The notes: a model not told the origin generated them from the letters alone. DNA of 64,000 nucleotides from UBA12018 sp051656605 (GCA_051656605.1 JBOGCF010000043.1:124001-188000), one strand, 5' to 3'. Numbered from the stretch's first letter, positions 28,487-37,397 are shown. Made by a program: numbers and translations.

Positions 28487-29341
28487 ATGCAAACACCTTT
28501 AGTAACCGTTGCCATTCCGGCCTATAATGCCGGTGCGTATCTCGACTACGCCATACGGTCTACTCTTAACCAGACCTATACAAACATCGAACTTCTGCTC
28601 ATCAATGACGGAAGCACAGACAATACAACCGAAATCATGCATGCATACATGGGAGATACACGTGTGAAAATAATCAACGACGGAGCCAATCGCGGCCTGA
28701 TCTATCGTCTCAACGAATCGGTACGGTTGGCATCGGGCAAATACTATGCACGCATGGATGCCGACGATATCATGCATCCCGAGCGCATCGAGCGACAAGT
28801 GAAATACCTCGAAAGCAACCCTTCGGTCGATGTGGTGGGTTCGGCATTTGTTTCGATCGATCAAAACAACAGCCCCATCGGTGTGCGACTGATGCAGACT
28901 GTATTTCCAAAACGTCTCAAGGCTACCTGCTTCTGTCATCCGTCTGTCGTGGGCAAAGCCGAATGGTTTCGCAGCAATCCCTACGATCCCCGCTGTTTTC
29001 GTCTCGAAGACCTCGACTTGTGGAAACGTACACGCGAGCATAGTCTGTTTTTTAACTTTCGCGAGCCGTTGCTTTTCTACCGCGACGTAGGTACGGCACA
29101 GCGCAAGAAATACAACAACTCGATGAAGACGGGCATCCGTTACTTCTTGTCGCGCGGCGAATACGATGTTGTACTGAAACGCTTGTTGAAGGTAACGCTG
29201 TTCAACGTCTTTTCACTCATCGGACGCGAAGACGTGATGTTGAAAAAACGCTCGAAGCCGCTCGACAAATATGACTTTACCAAGTTTACGTCACATATCC
29301 GCAATGCCATCAAACCCATTGCAGCTAAATCCATCGCATGA
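28487..29341 (+). CDS. glycosyltransferase family 2
   Basis: 284 residues from the ATG at 28487, which opens directly with the family motif MQTPLVTVAIPAYNAG; an upstream ATG at 28448 lies inside the epsG gene. Other motifs: LLINDGSTDNTTEI, ANRGLIYRLNESV, ARMDADDIMHPERI (metal binding) and the acceptor-region LEDLDLWKR. The C-terminal 90 residues are basic. It is distinct from the GT2 at 25215 in lacking the long helical tail. The stop overlaps the next start by four bases. Confidence 0.9.
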   Translation: MQTPLVTVAIPAYNAGAYLDYAIRSTLNQTYTNIELLLINDGSTDNTTEIMHAYMGDTRVKIINDGANRGLIYRLNESVRLASGKYYARMDADDIMHPERIERQVKYLESNPSVDVVGSAFVSIDQNNSPIGVRLMQTVFPKRLKATCFCHPSVVGKAEWFRSNPYDPRCFRLEDLDLWKRTREHSLFFNFREPLLFYRDVGTAQRKKYNNSMKTGIRYFLSRGEYDVVLKRLLKVTLFNVFSLIGREDVMLKKRSKPLDKYDFTKFTSHIRNAIKPIAAKSIA

Positions 29342-30489
29342 AAAACGTACTGCAAGTAATCAACCTGTACCAGTCGGCCAAGGTCTTTATCGGCGGACAG
29401 TTTCAATATTTGAATGCAAACGGATACAAGATGCATTTGGTATGCAGTCCGCACGACGAACTTCCACGTTTTGCAAAGTATCAGGGCATCAGTTACCAGC
29501 CGGTGGAGTTTGACCGACAGCTCAACCTCGTGAAAGACCTACGTGCGTTTGTGCAGCTTTGTAAATACATTCGTCGCAACAAGATTGATATCATCATCGG
29601 GCATCAGGCCAAAGCGCGTCTGCTTACCGTATTGGCCGGCCGCCTTATGGGGGTTCCGCAAATCATCATCTATTCGCACGGCGCGCTCCATGAATGTGCC
29701 CGCGGATACAAACGCAAACTAATCATTCTTGAGTCGGCATTCGAATCGATGCTGGCACACAAGGTTGTGTGTGTAAGCGACTCGGTTCGAACCATCCGCA
29801 TACGGGAAAAGATAGACCGTCCAAGCAAGCAATTCATGCTCAACAAAGGCACATGTTGCGGAGTAGATTCGCGTCGCATGTTTAATCCAGAGCGTGTTTC
29901 GGCACAACAGCAAGCAGCATTGCGCACCCGATTGGGTATTAAAGACAATGAGTACATCGTTGGTTTCTGTGGTCGTTTGGTAAAAGACAAAGGGATCGTA
30001 GAGCTGGTAGAGGCATTTCGCAAGCTGCAAAAAGCACATCCGGCAAAGTACATCAAGTTGCTGATAATAGGGCCGGCCGAAAAGCGCGACTCCATCTCTG
30101 CCGAAACGTTTCATTACCTGAATACCTCAGATAAAGTTGCTTTTACCGGCTTTGTCAATCACGATGAAATCCCGGCCTATTACTCGCTGATGAATGTGCT
30201 GCTATTACCGTCGTATCGCGAAGGCTTTCCGACGGTGGTGCTCGAGGCCGCGGCGATGGAAGTACCCGCTATCGTGTCGGGGGCAACCGGATGTATCGAT
30301 GCCGTGGTACCGGGCAAAACCGGATTGCGCTGCGAGATAGAGGCCGAAAGCATCAAGATGGCGATAGAGCAATTGCTCGATCCGGCAAAAGCAAAAACCA
30401 TGGGACGTGCGGCTCGTCGCTATGTTTCGGCACATTACGATCACAGTGTGGTATGGCCCGCACTATTACCTATACTCCAAAACCAATAA
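29338..30489 (+). CDS. glycosyltransferase family 4 (GT-B)
   Basis: 383 residues. Motifs: FIGGQFQYLNANG near residue 17, IIGHQAKARLLTVLAGRL, VVCVSDSVR, NKGTCCGVD, IVGFCGRLVKDKGIVELVEAF, FTGFVNHDEIPAYYSLMNVLLLPS and the E-x7-E motif in REGFPTVVLEAA. Donor and linkage unknown; the overall layout resembles WecF/PglA-like family 4 enzymes. Overlaps the GT2 gene by four bases and is followed two bases later by the acyltransferase. Confidence 0.9.
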   Translation: MKNVLQVINLYQSAKVFIGGQFQYLNANGYKMHLVCSPHDELPRFAKYQGISYQPVEFDRQLNLVKDLRAFVQLCKYIRRNKIDIIIGHQAKARLLTVLAGRLMGVPQIIIYSHGALHECARGYKRKLIILESAFESMLAHKVVCVSDSVRTIRIREKIDRPSKQFMLNKGTCCGVDSRRMFNPERVSAQQQAALRTRLGIKDNEYIVGFCGRLVKDKGIVELVEAFRKLQKAHPAKYIKLLIIGPAEKRDSISAETFHYLNTSDKVAFTGFVNHDEIPAYYSLMNVLLLPSYREGFPTVVLEAAAMEVPAIVSGATGCIDAVVPGKTGLRCEIEAESIKMAIEQLLDPAKAKTMGRAARRYVSAHYDHSVVWPALLPILQNQ

Positions 30490-30491
30490 CT

Positions 30492-31112
30492 ATGGAACAA
30501 CAAACAACGTTGCTACACGACCAAGCGGTGGCAGAAACGGCACAATCATCTACGGTTGCCGACCAACAACAACCTTGGTTTAAAGAAAAAGCCGGACAGA
30601 TCTTTTCCGAAGTCTTTGGCGGAATCTTCTCCCTGGCATTTATTAAAGCGATTGCTTCATCGTTTGCTTACTTCTTGCACGAGCATGTAATCTGGCGCAA
30701 ACAGATTCATACCACGGGCGACTACCGCATACATTCGCGCGCGTCGCTTCGAAATGCACACAACATATACCTGGGCAACAACGTGCGCATTACGATGGAT
30801 TGTTGCATTTGGGCCGAGAAACATTCGCGCATTGTATTTGGCAACGATGTCTTGGTAGGGCCCGGCGTAAAACTATTTTGCGGCAATCACGGCGTGCAGC
30901 GCAACGGTGTGCCCATGACATACCAAGAGCGTACCGAAAAAGATATCATCGTAGGCAACGATGTGTGGATAGGGGCCAACTCGGTCTTGCTTTCGGGCGT
31001 AACGATTGGCGACGGTGCCATCGTGGCTTCGGGCTCAGTAGTGACAAAAGACATTCCGCCCTATGCGGTTGTAGGTGGTATTCCGGCAAAAGTAATTAAA
31101 TACAGATCGTAA
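30492..31112 (+). CDS. hexapeptide-repeat acyltransferase
   Basis: 206 residues from the ATG at 30492, two bases after the previous stop; the open frame extends further upstream but has no family features there. Residues about 75-200 form a left-handed beta-helix with hexapeptide repeats (IYLGNNVRITMDC, IVFGNDVLVGPGVKL, IIVGNDVWIGANSVLLSGVTIGDGAIVASGSVVTKDI) and end in the VVGGIPAKVIK signature. His in FCGNHGVQ is the probable catalytic residue. It likely O-acetylates the polysaccharide or a precursor. The stop codon shares its last base with the next start. Confidence 0.88.
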   Translation: MEQQTTLLHDQAVAETAQSSTVADQQQPWFKEKAGQIFSEVFGGIFSLAFIKAIASSFAYFLHEHVIWRKQIHTTGDYRIHSRASLRNAHNIYLGNNVRITMDCCIWAEKHSRIVFGNDVLVGPGVKLFCGNHGVQRNGVPMTYQERTEKDIIVGNDVWIGANSVLLSGVTIGDGAIVASGSVVTKDIPPYAVVGGIPAKVIKYRS

Positions 31113-31966
31113 TGAAGATATTGACATTTGACATAGAAGAGTGGTTTCACTGCGACTTCGTTTCGGGCGATTTCAGTTGGCAGAAGTACGAGGTTCGCAT
31201 TCACGACGGCGTAGACCGCATCCTCGATTCACTACAGCAGCAAGGCACCAAAGCAACCTTCTTTTGCCTGGGATGGATTGCACGCGAGTATCCCGAAGTA
31301 ATCCGTAAGATTCACGCTATGGGACACGAGATCGGTTCGCACTCGGATGTGCACGAATTGGCCACACGCTTCGATCGCAATACCTTTGCCGAAGATACCC
31401 GCCGCTCGGTATCTTCGATCGAAGATGTACTGGGCGAGAAGGTACGCATCTACCGGGCTCCGGCTTTTTCGATTACCGAAAACAACTTGTGGGCCTTTGA
31501 TATTCTGGCGCAAAACGGCATCGAATACGATTGCACGGTGTTTCCGGCAGCACACGATTACGGCGGTTTTCCGTCGTTCGGCTCGGGCAACGTGTCCATT
31601 ATCCGCTCCGAAAACCATTCGATACGCGAGTTTCCGATCAGTCCGGCCAATGTGATGGGACGCAACCTTGTTTACTCAGGTGGCGGCTTCTTCAGGTTGT
31701 TGCCGTATTGGTTTATCCGCAAACAATTTCAGAAAGCCGATTACGTGATGACGTACTTTCATCCGCGCGACTTCGATACGCGTCAGCCTATGCTCGAGCA
31801 TTTGCCCAAGATGCGCAAGTTTAAGTCTTACTACGGACTCGACTCGGCCTTCTCGAAATTTGAATCGCTGATGAACGAGTTTACCTTCGATACCGTACTG
31901 AGTGCGGCGCAAAAGATCGATTGGAACAACGTGCCTGTCGTAAATATTAACCCCGTAAACAGATAA
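31112..31966 (+). CDS. polysaccharide deacetylase (NodB domain, DUF3473 tail)
   Basis: 284 residues. NodB motifs: FDIEEWFH (motif 1 with the catalytic Asp), IGSHSDVHEL (motif 2, metal-binding His pair), and RAPAFSIT (motif 3 Arg). The C-terminal third matches DUF3473 (SGGGFFRLLPYWFIRKQF, MTYFHPRDFD). Such proteins occur in exopolysaccharide loci and remove N-acetyl groups from the sugar chain; no signal peptide is seen, so it may act before export. It overlaps the acyltransferase by one base. Confidence 0.9.
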   Translation: MKILTFDIEEWFHCDFVSGDFSWQKYEVRIHDGVDRILDSLQQQGTKATFFCLGWIAREYPEVIRKIHAMGHEIGSHSDVHELATRFDRNTFAEDTRRSVSSIEDVLGEKVRIYRAPAFSITENNLWAFDILAQNGIEYDCTVFPAAHDYGGFPSFGSGNVSIIRSENHSIREFPISPANVMGRNLVYSGGGFFRLLPYWFIRKQFQKADYVMTYFHPRDFDTRQPMLEHLPKMRKFKSYYGLDSAFSKFESLMNEFTFDTVLSAAQKIDWNNVPVVNINPVNR

Positions 31967-31975
31967 ATCCATCGC

Positions 31976-32935
31976 ATGAAAAAGATACTAATCACCGGAG
32001 CGTATGGTTTTGTAGGACAAAACCTTTCGGCATACTTGAAGCAGCAAGCAGGGATGGCCCTTGCTTCGCTCGATATTGTAGCAGACCCCGAACACCCTTC
32101 GTACGAAGTTTGCTATTCGTGGAATAACCTGGAGGCCATCAACTGGGACGACATCGACACGGTTATTCACTTGGCAGGAAAGGCACACGACACCAAGAAT
32201 CAGTCGGCCGCCGCAGCCTACTTCGAAATCAATACCGGGCTTACCAAAACCATCTTCGACTTGTTTCTGGCTTCGAAAGCCCGCAAGTTTATTTTCTTTA
32301 GTTCGGTAAAGGCCGCAGCCGACAAGGTAGAGGGCGAATACCTCACCGAGGATATCATCCCCGCACCCAAAGGTCCTTACGGCGAGTCGAAGATCCTGGC
32401 CGAGTCGTACATCAATAAAGTGGTTGCGAGCCAAACGCCACAGCTGCATGGCAAAGAGGTCTTTATTTTGCGCCCTTGCATGATTCACGGGCCGGGCAAC
32501 AAAGGCAACCTCAATTTGCTCTACAACGTGGCGGGCAAAGGGGTGCCGTATCCGCTCGGAGCCTTTGATAACAAGCGTTCGTTCTTGAGCATCGGAAACC
32601 TGTGCTACATACTGGAAGCATTGATCAAGAGAGAGATTAAAGGGGGGATTTACCACCTTGCCGACGACGATGCCTTGTCGACAAACGACCTGATTGCCCT
32701 GATCGCGCAGTCGGTACAAAAGCCTGCCCGCATCTGGAAGTGGAACAAACGCTTTGTCTGCCTTATGGCCGGTGTGGGCGATGTGGTAAAGCTTCCGCTC
32801 AACAGTGAGCGTTTGCAGAAACTGACCGAAAACTATGTCGTGAGCAATCGTAAGATCAAAGAGGCGATAGGCATTCAGCAATTGCCGGTTTCGGCCACAG
32901 ACGGATTGCTCGTTACATTGCAATCGTTTCGATAA
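31976..32935 (+). CDS. NAD-dependent sugar epimerase/dehydratase
   Basis: 319 residues. Rossmann start KKILITGAYGFVGQNL, VIHLAGKAHDT, FFSSVKAAAD and the catalytic GPYGESKILAE (Y-x-x-x-K). RPCMIHGPGNKGNLN and the region about LSTNDLIALI are typical of the small WbpV/WbgU-like epimerases that sit next to a WecA-family transferase, as here. It probably converts the UDP-sugar used by the following gene product. Confidence 0.88.
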   Translation: MKKILITGAYGFVGQNLSAYLKQQAGMALASLDIVADPEHPSYEVCYSWNNLEAINWDDIDTVIHLAGKAHDTKNQSAAAAYFEINTGLTKTIFDLFLASKARKFIFFSSVKAAADKVEGEYLTEDIIPAPKGPYGESKILAESYINKVVASQTPQLHGKEVFILRPCMIHGPGNKGNLNLLYNVAGKGVPYPLGAFDNKRSFLSIGNLCYILEALIKREIKGGIYHLADDDALSTNDLIALIAQSVQKPARIWKWNKRFVCLMAGVGDVVKLPLNSERLQKLTENYVVSNRKIKEAIGIQQLPVSATDGLLVTLQSFR

Positions 32936-32995
32936 CAGAACCAAAGACAGGGAGTATTTCCCTTTATATACCAAACCAAAACTACCTTATTTACT

Positions 32996-33949
32996 ATGAA
33001 ACTTATTCTTATTTTTCTGCTACTGCTTGTGGCGGAGTTGGCCTATTTTGGCATTGCTAACCGGTTCAACATTATTGACAAACCCAACAACCGTAGTTCG
33101 CACACCCGTGTAACCTTGCGTGGCGGTGGCATTATCTTCCTGATTGGCGTGTTGTTGTTTCAATGTTTTTACGGACCGCAATACTTGCTTTTTACCGGCG
33201 GATTGGTGCTGATCAGCGGCATTAGTTTTGTCGACGATATCCGCCCTCTGTCGTCAAACCTGCGCTTGCTGGTGCAATTCACCGCCATGTTGCTGATGTT
33301 TTACGAATGGGGCCTTTTCGGAACGTTCCCGATATGGTACGTAATTCCGGCATTCATCTTTTGCACGGGCATCATCAATGCCTACAATTTCATGGACGGC
33401 ATTAATGGGATCACGGGCGGATATAGCTTGGTTACGCTCACTACGCTGGCGTATATCAACTATGCTGTAACGCCGTTTGTAGACCCGCAGTTGCTTTACG
33501 TAACGATTGCCGCGGCGATGGTGTTTTGCTTTTTCAATTTCCGCAAGAAGGCGCGCTGCTTTGCCGGCGATGTGGGCTCTGTAGGAATTGCCTTCGTGAT
33601 TCTCTTTGCGCTGGGCAAGTTGATCTTGCTTACGTCAGACTTTAGTTACATCCTTTTGCTTGCGGTATACGGTGCCGACTCGGTGCTTACGATTGTTCAC
33701 CGCATCAAGCTGGGAGAGAAATTGACCGAACCTCACCGCAAACATGCCTACCAGTTGCTGGCCAACGAAATAGGTTTTCCTCACGTAAGTGTGTCGGCCT
33801 TGTATATGTCGCTGCAAATGGTTATCAATACGGGATTGCTTTCATTGGGGCACTTTACGTATTTGTTTTGCGTGGTGGTGTTGCTTGTGCTTACGCTTGC
33901 TTACATAGTATTTATTCGATCTTGCTATCATCTTCATGTACAAAAATAA
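32996..33949 (+). CDS. WecA/WbpL-type undecaprenyl-phosphate sugar-phosphate transferase
   Basis: 317 residues with about ten membrane helices. Family motifs: NIIDKPNNRSSHTRVTLRGG, SFVDDIRPLSS (Asp pair for Mg2+), AYNFMDGINGITGG, FAGDVGSVG and PHRKHAYQ (His-rich loop). It would start repeat-unit synthesis by moving a sugar-1-phosphate from a UDP-sugar to undecaprenyl phosphate. This gene and the epimerase upstream are a recurrent pair. Confidence 0.92.
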   Translation: MKLILIFLLLLVAELAYFGIANRFNIIDKPNNRSSHTRVTLRGGGIIFLIGVLLFQCFYGPQYLLFTGGLVLISGISFVDDIRPLSSNLRLLVQFTAMLLMFYEWGLFGTFPIWYVIPAFIFCTGIINAYNFMDGINGITGGYSLVTLTTLAYINYAVTPFVDPQLLYVTIAAAMVFCFFNFRKKARCFAGDVGSVGIAFVILFALGKLILLTSDFSYILLLAVYGADSVLTIVHRIKLGEKLTEPHRKHAYQLLANEIGFPHVSVSALYMSLQMVINTGLLSLGHFTYLFCVVVLLVLTLAYIVFIRSCYHLHVQK

Positions 33950-34727
33950 AAGATATTATACGTGTATATTGGCTTGTCGTCGTGCCAGACTGTTGTTTGG
34001 CGCGGCGGCTTTGCTGTTTAACGCAAACGTGGCATCTGCTCAAGAAGCTGCGTATTTAATACCCGGTGCTTCCATGTGGGGAACAACCGGACTTGTTTCC
34101 CTGGTCACGCCCGAAATACGAAACGACGCAACGTTTACGCTGGGCGGTACTTACTTGCCTTCGGGCTTTTTCAAGGAGAGTCCCAACTGGTTCAGACGGA
34201 TCAATTCGGGCAATTACTTCCTCAACCTTTCGGCGTTGCCGTTTCTGGAGATTCAGTATCGCTTTACGCTGATGAAGATGGACAACGACAAATGGAACCA
34301 AGACCGTGCTTTGTCTGCAAAGTTTAAGCTCCTGACAGAGCGCGAAGGGTGGCGACCATCGGTGGCCGTGGGTATGGAAGATGTGGTGGTGGCAAAGCTA
34401 GAACCCAAAAACGACTTCTTTACTCGGACGTATGTTGCCGTGTCGAAACACGTACAAACCGGCGCAGGAATGTGGGGCGGCTATGTAACGTTGGCGTATG
34501 CGCGTGGCAACCGCTTTGTTCCGCAGGCAGGCGTTTCGTACGTTCCGTCATGTGCCAAACAGCTGATGTTGATGGCCGAGTATGATGGAAAAGGGGCCAA
34601 TGCCGGTGCCCGCCTGATGCTTTGGAAGCACGTCACCCTTATGGCGGCAACCTATCACTTCAACAGCGTCACGGCCGGACTTTCTTTTTCGGTAAGCCTC
34701 AAGAAGCAACGCAAAGAATCGCAGTAA
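33936..34727 (+). CDS. YjbH-like outer-membrane protein, N-terminal-half type
   Basis: 263 residues, overlapping the preceding gene by 14 bases. The signal peptide is long (basic start, then LLFGAAALLFNANVASAQ). The mature part resembles the N-terminal half of YjbH exopolysaccharide proteins: PGASMWGTTGLVSLVTPEIR, TFTLGGTYLP, GNYFLNLSALPFLEIQYRF, DRALSAKFKLLTEREGWRPSVAVGMEDVV, then barrel-like strands ending in GLSFSVSL. YjbH family proteins are outer-membrane lipoproteins or barrels needed for exopolysaccharide production. A protein resembling the other half is encoded at 46806-47996. Confidence 0.65.
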   Translation: MYKNKRYYTCILACRRARLLFGAAALLFNANVASAQEAAYLIPGASMWGTTGLVSLVTPEIRNDATFTLGGTYLPSGFFKESPNWFRRINSGNYFLNLSALPFLEIQYRFTLMKMDNDKWNQDRALSAKFKLLTEREGWRPSVAVGMEDVVVAKLEPKNDFFTRTYVAVSKHVQTGAGMWGGYVTLAYARGNRFVPQAGVSYVPSCAKQLMLMAEYDGKGANAGARLMLWKHVTLMAATYHFNSVTAGLSFSVSLKKQRKESQ

Positions 34728-34843
34728 TGTAGCAGGGTGAACTGATCCTGGTTGCGAAAAAAATACAATAAGCTGTATGTGTGTTGCATGGGGTGTATGG
34801 TTGTGTTGAGGCGGAGTATCGGCAAAAACCATGAATGTTTAGG

Positions 34844-34935
34844 AAAAAAGCTTATTTGGTTTTTCCAAAAAGGCTGCTTACTTCTTGGAAAAAGCTTGCA
34901 TGCTTTTTAGAAAAAGGTAGTTTGCTTTTTTTAAG
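34844..34935. repeat. four degenerate tandem repeats of about 22-25 bp
   Basis: Four units beginning with an A tract: 34844-34866, 34867-34888, 34889-34910 and 34911-34935. A shared pattern is AAAAAG, then a GC-containing core, then TTGCTTTTT. Individual units can fold on themselves (for example AAAAAGC with GCTTTTT in unit 3). Confidence 0.6.
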
Positions 34936-34989
34936 AGCCTTAGATAGTGGTCGAGAATGCCTTTTTCGGTATCCTTGAAGCCAATTTTA

Positions 34990-35115
34990 CGTTATAGTGG
35001 AGAGTGTTTTGTGTATTCGTGAATACTTTTTTGACTCTTCGTGGAAAGTTTTCAGAATCTCCACGAAGACTTTCTACAATCTCCACGAAAACTATTTTAC
35101 GTTTTCACTATAACG
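34990..35115. repeat. nested inverted repeats
   Basis: The outer arms are CGTTATAGTG (34990-34999) and CACTATAACG (35106-35115). Inside lie the palindrome GTATTCGTGAATAC (35013-35026), a hairpin with CTTCGTGGA and TCCACGAAG arms (35037-35068), and a second copy of CTCCACGAA at 35081. Confidence 0.6.
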
Positions 35116-35592
35116 AAATGCTAAAGTCACGAAAACGCAAAACTGTTTTCATTGAAAACGTTTTTACTTGTTACGATAGCTAATGGGGATTAATGCAGTG
35201 AGAAAAAGCTGTACGTAAGAACCCTCAGGTGTTAGGGGTTAGAAGCAAATGTGAGCGACTTGAGAAATTCAAATTGTTATCACTTTGGCTATATTGTAAT
35301 CACCTGTACACTCAGTAGAACCGTTGTCGATAAACAATTACCCGGTCGGTTGTTCAGAGCTTTATTTTAGGTGACAAAATATCAGAATTCTTTTTGTCAG
35401 AGATTTGCATCATCCAGAAAAATAAAAGTCTTTTTGAAGGAAATAGAACCGATTTGTATAAAACCACCCAGATTGGTTAATGTTGAAACAAAATACAATA
35501 TGTCAAGCATAATTGAGTAAAGAACAAACTAAAATATGAACTTGTTATTTAAAAAGGTGAACATCTATTCAATACTCAACTTTTAAATATAT

Positions 35593-35600
35593 TATATTTG
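35593..35600 (+). promoter_or_regulatory. -7 promoter box of the HEPN/MNT operon
   Basis: TATATTTG, a perfect match to TAnnTTTG, 20 bases before the HEPN start codon. Transcription would start near 35607, giving a very short leader. No -33 TTTG at the usual distance. Confidence 0.55.
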
Positions 35601-35619
35601 TACTATAAATACCTTCAAT

Positions 35620-36006
35620 ATGGATGATAAAATAAGATATTGGGTTGAAATGTCGAATTATGACTTGGAAACTGCTGAAGCTATGCTGAAGACGGGTCGT
35701 TATCTTTATGTCGGTTTTATGTGTCATCAATCAATAGAAAAAATTTTGAAAGCATATTGGACAGCTCATGTTGACGGTACTCCTTTAAAGATACATAGTT
35801 TATCAAGGCTTATTGAGAAAACAAATCTTGAAAAAGAATTACCAGAGGAGTTTTTAGATCTCACTGATATTTTAGAACCATTAAATATTGAAGCGCGTTA
35901 TCCTTCTTATAAAGAGCGTTTGATGAAAAGTTTGACCAATAATTATTGTATTAATTTGATTAATCAGACAAAACAATTACAGCAATGGATCAAAAAGAAG
36001 CTATAA
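35620..36006 (+). CDS. HEPN-domain protein (HepT-like toxin candidate)
   Basis: 128 residues, all helical. DKIRYWVEMSNYDLETAEAMLKTGRYLYVGFMCHQSIEKILKAYW is the standard first half of the HEPN domain (PF05168); ARYPSYKERL lies in the second half. The canonical RNase motif R-x4-6-H is not evident: the only close pair is R-x8-H (RYLYVGFMCH), so catalytic activity is uncertain. The partner nucleotidyltransferase gene overlaps its end by 22 bases. HEPN/MNT pairs are known as type VII-like toxin-antitoxin systems in which the MNT AMPylates the HEPN protein. Confidence 0.85.
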   Translation: MDDKIRYWVEMSNYDLETAEAMLKTGRYLYVGFMCHQSIEKILKAYWTAHVDGTPLKIHSLSRLIEKTNLEKELPEEFLDLTDILEPLNIEARYPSYKERLMKSLTNNYCINLINQTKQLQQWIKKKL

Positions 36007-36281
36007 AATTAGTTGAGCAATATAAAGATGTAATTGAAGATAAGCTGCCAATAAAAGCTGTATACTTGTATGGCTCTTATAGTAAAGGTGGATATTCTTC
36101 GGATAGTGACATCGACGTTGCTGTGATTGTGGATAAACTCAAAGATGATTTCTTTGAAGATACACCATTGTTATGGAAGCTAAGACGGAAGATAAGCTCT
36201 TTAATTGAACCTGTATTATTGGTAGATGATATGGCAGATCCGCTATATAGAGATATCATAAATACTGGAATTCGAGTGTAA
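35985..36281 (+). CDS. minimal nucleotidyltransferase (MntA-like antitoxin candidate)
   Basis: 98 residues. The nucleotidyltransferase signature is complete: LYGSYSKGGYSSDSDIDVAVIV has the GS-x10-12-D-x-D pattern, and a third acidic residue may lie in EPVLLVDD. It overlaps the HEPN gene by 22 bases and is read in a different frame, so translation is coupled. In characterised pairs the MNT neutralises the HEPN toxin by adding AMP to a tyrosine. Confidence 0.87.
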   Translation: MDQKEAIKLVEQYKDVIEDKLPIKAVYLYGSYSKGGYSSDSDIDVAVIVDKLKDDFFEDTPLLWKLRRKISSLIEPVLLVDDMADPLYRDIINTGIRV

Positions 36282-36318
36282 TTATTTTGCGCTATCGTTT
36301 CATTCGAAAGGATTTAAT

Positions 36319-37161
36319 TTACTCGTTTTCGTTTTTGTCTTCAATGCTTTTGTGAATAGACTTGGCATTGAGGTGCGTTACAACCTTCTCTCCGATAACT
36401 TGCTCCATTTCTATGCGTGCGTTGCGAGCTACTGTTGCGCCTTTTACGGCTATCTCTGTGTGTTTTTCCATCGTTTGAGGGTCACTGTTTTCAGAAATAC
36501 CTTTCGTAGTAAGTTCTGCAAGCATATTCAAAACTAATTCCCGATTGGTCATATTGTCTCTGAGGTTTTCTTTTTTGAGATTCTTCAACTGCTTATATTC
36601 CTTTGCTGTATGGTCGCTCCATGTTTTGTATATAATATCGGTAAGAGTAGCGAAGTGTACACCTTCTTCTAATCCGCATCGTTTCCATTCGTCTGTTAGT
36701 TCCTTTCGTATTTCCAGAGACTTGATACGTTGGTTAATCCAACTCTCCGAATATCCCAGTCTGCGATAATCTGTCATCGCTTGATCAATCGAAAGTTCCG
36801 GATCTTGCATCTGGTCTAAACGCTCACTTGCCACCTGTGCCATCCATTGCTTAAAAGGCTCTGCCTTGGGCGATGGAATGGATTGAATAAGGCGGAAGAG
36901 CTGTTCGGTATCAGCTACATCTGTTATTCGCATTTTACCGTCTGCTGCACGCATTTTCAACTGTCCCAAATTATGGGACAGTTCACTGCCTTCATCTTGT
37001 AACTTCGTTTTTAGAGCATTCCAATATTTGCGAGGTCGTGGGCTATCAGTTAAAATCTCTATAACATCAATTATAGAGAAATACCACTTTTCTTGGTCTT
37101 CATCCCAAAGAGTTCGTACCTTACGCTCTTCGAATAGCTGTATTTTGTTTAGCTTAGTCAT
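36319..37161 (-). CDS. Bro-N domain protein (phage antirepressor-like)
   Basis: 280 residues. The N-terminal 110 residues match Bro-N: KIQLFEERKVRTLWDEDQEKWYFSIIDVIEIL, PRPRKYWNALKTKL, KMRITDVADTEQLFRLIQSI and PFKQWMAQVA. The C-terminal half is helical and charged, with RRLGYSESWINQRIKSLEIRKELTDEW, as in related chromosomal proteins. Bro-N proteins bind DNA and are often phage antirepressors, but this version is common in Bacteroidales chromosomes without a prophage, and no phage genes are seen nearby. Confidence 0.85.
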   Translation of the reverse strand: MTKLNKIQLFEERKVRTLWDEDQEKWYFSIIDVIEILTDSPRPRKYWNALKTKLQDEGSELSHNLGQLKMRAADGKMRITDVADTEQLFRLIQSIPSPKAEPFKQWMAQVASERLDQMQDPELSIDQAMTDYRRLGYSESWINQRIKSLEIRKELTDEWKRCGLEEGVHFATLTDIIYKTWSDHTAKEYKQLKNLKKENLRDNMTNRELVLNMLAELTTKGISENSDPQTMEKHTEIAVKGATVARNARIEMEQVIGEKVVTHLNAKSIHKSIEDKNENE

Positions 37162-37241
37162 AATTGTTATTTAATTGTATTAGGTTTATTTGTCTTTCTT
37201 GAGTGATATTTGTTAAGAGAATTGACAGACTCTACTAAATA

Positions 37242-37272
37242 CAAAGCTATATTATTTCTAGCAATAGACAAA
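37242..37272 (-). promoter_or_regulatory. promoter of the Bro-N gene
   Basis: On the minus strand TTTG (37272-37269), 19 bases, then TAGCTTTG (37249-37242): a full match to the Bacteroidetes -33/-7 pattern with ideal spacing. The leader would be about 70 bases. Confidence 0.7.
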
Positions 37273-37397
37273 TAATGTTTGATTTTTTCAATAAGCTATA
37301 TTCGTATGATGAACTACGTTCTTTTTTTGCTCTGTATTCTTGCGGTGACTTTCTGAGTGAAGTGTCGCGTATCTAGTCGGGATGAAAAGTGAAGAGA

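Larger units (their letters stand above)
34728..35619. other. gene-free region rich in short repeats and palindromes
   Basis: Nearly 900 bases with no convincing gene. It contains the degenerate tandem repeat at 34844-34935, the nested inverted repeats at 34990-35115 and, at its right edge, the promoter of the HEPN gene. It marks the junction between the G+C-richer exopolysaccharide operon and the AT-rich accessory stretch. Confidence 0.6.

Noticed and set aside
31232..32974. Long antisense frames opposite the deacetylase and epimerase genes
   Set aside because: They mirror well-supported genes in a G+C-richer region where antisense frames are often open.
34728..35160. CRISPR array in the repeat-rich gap
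   Set aside because: Repeats are tandem and degenerate with no spacers of constant length, and no cas genes are present.
36319..37161. Bro-N gene as a sign of a prophage
   Set aside because: No integrase, capsid, terminase or other phage gene is present nearby, and such proteins are common in Bacteroidales chromosomes.
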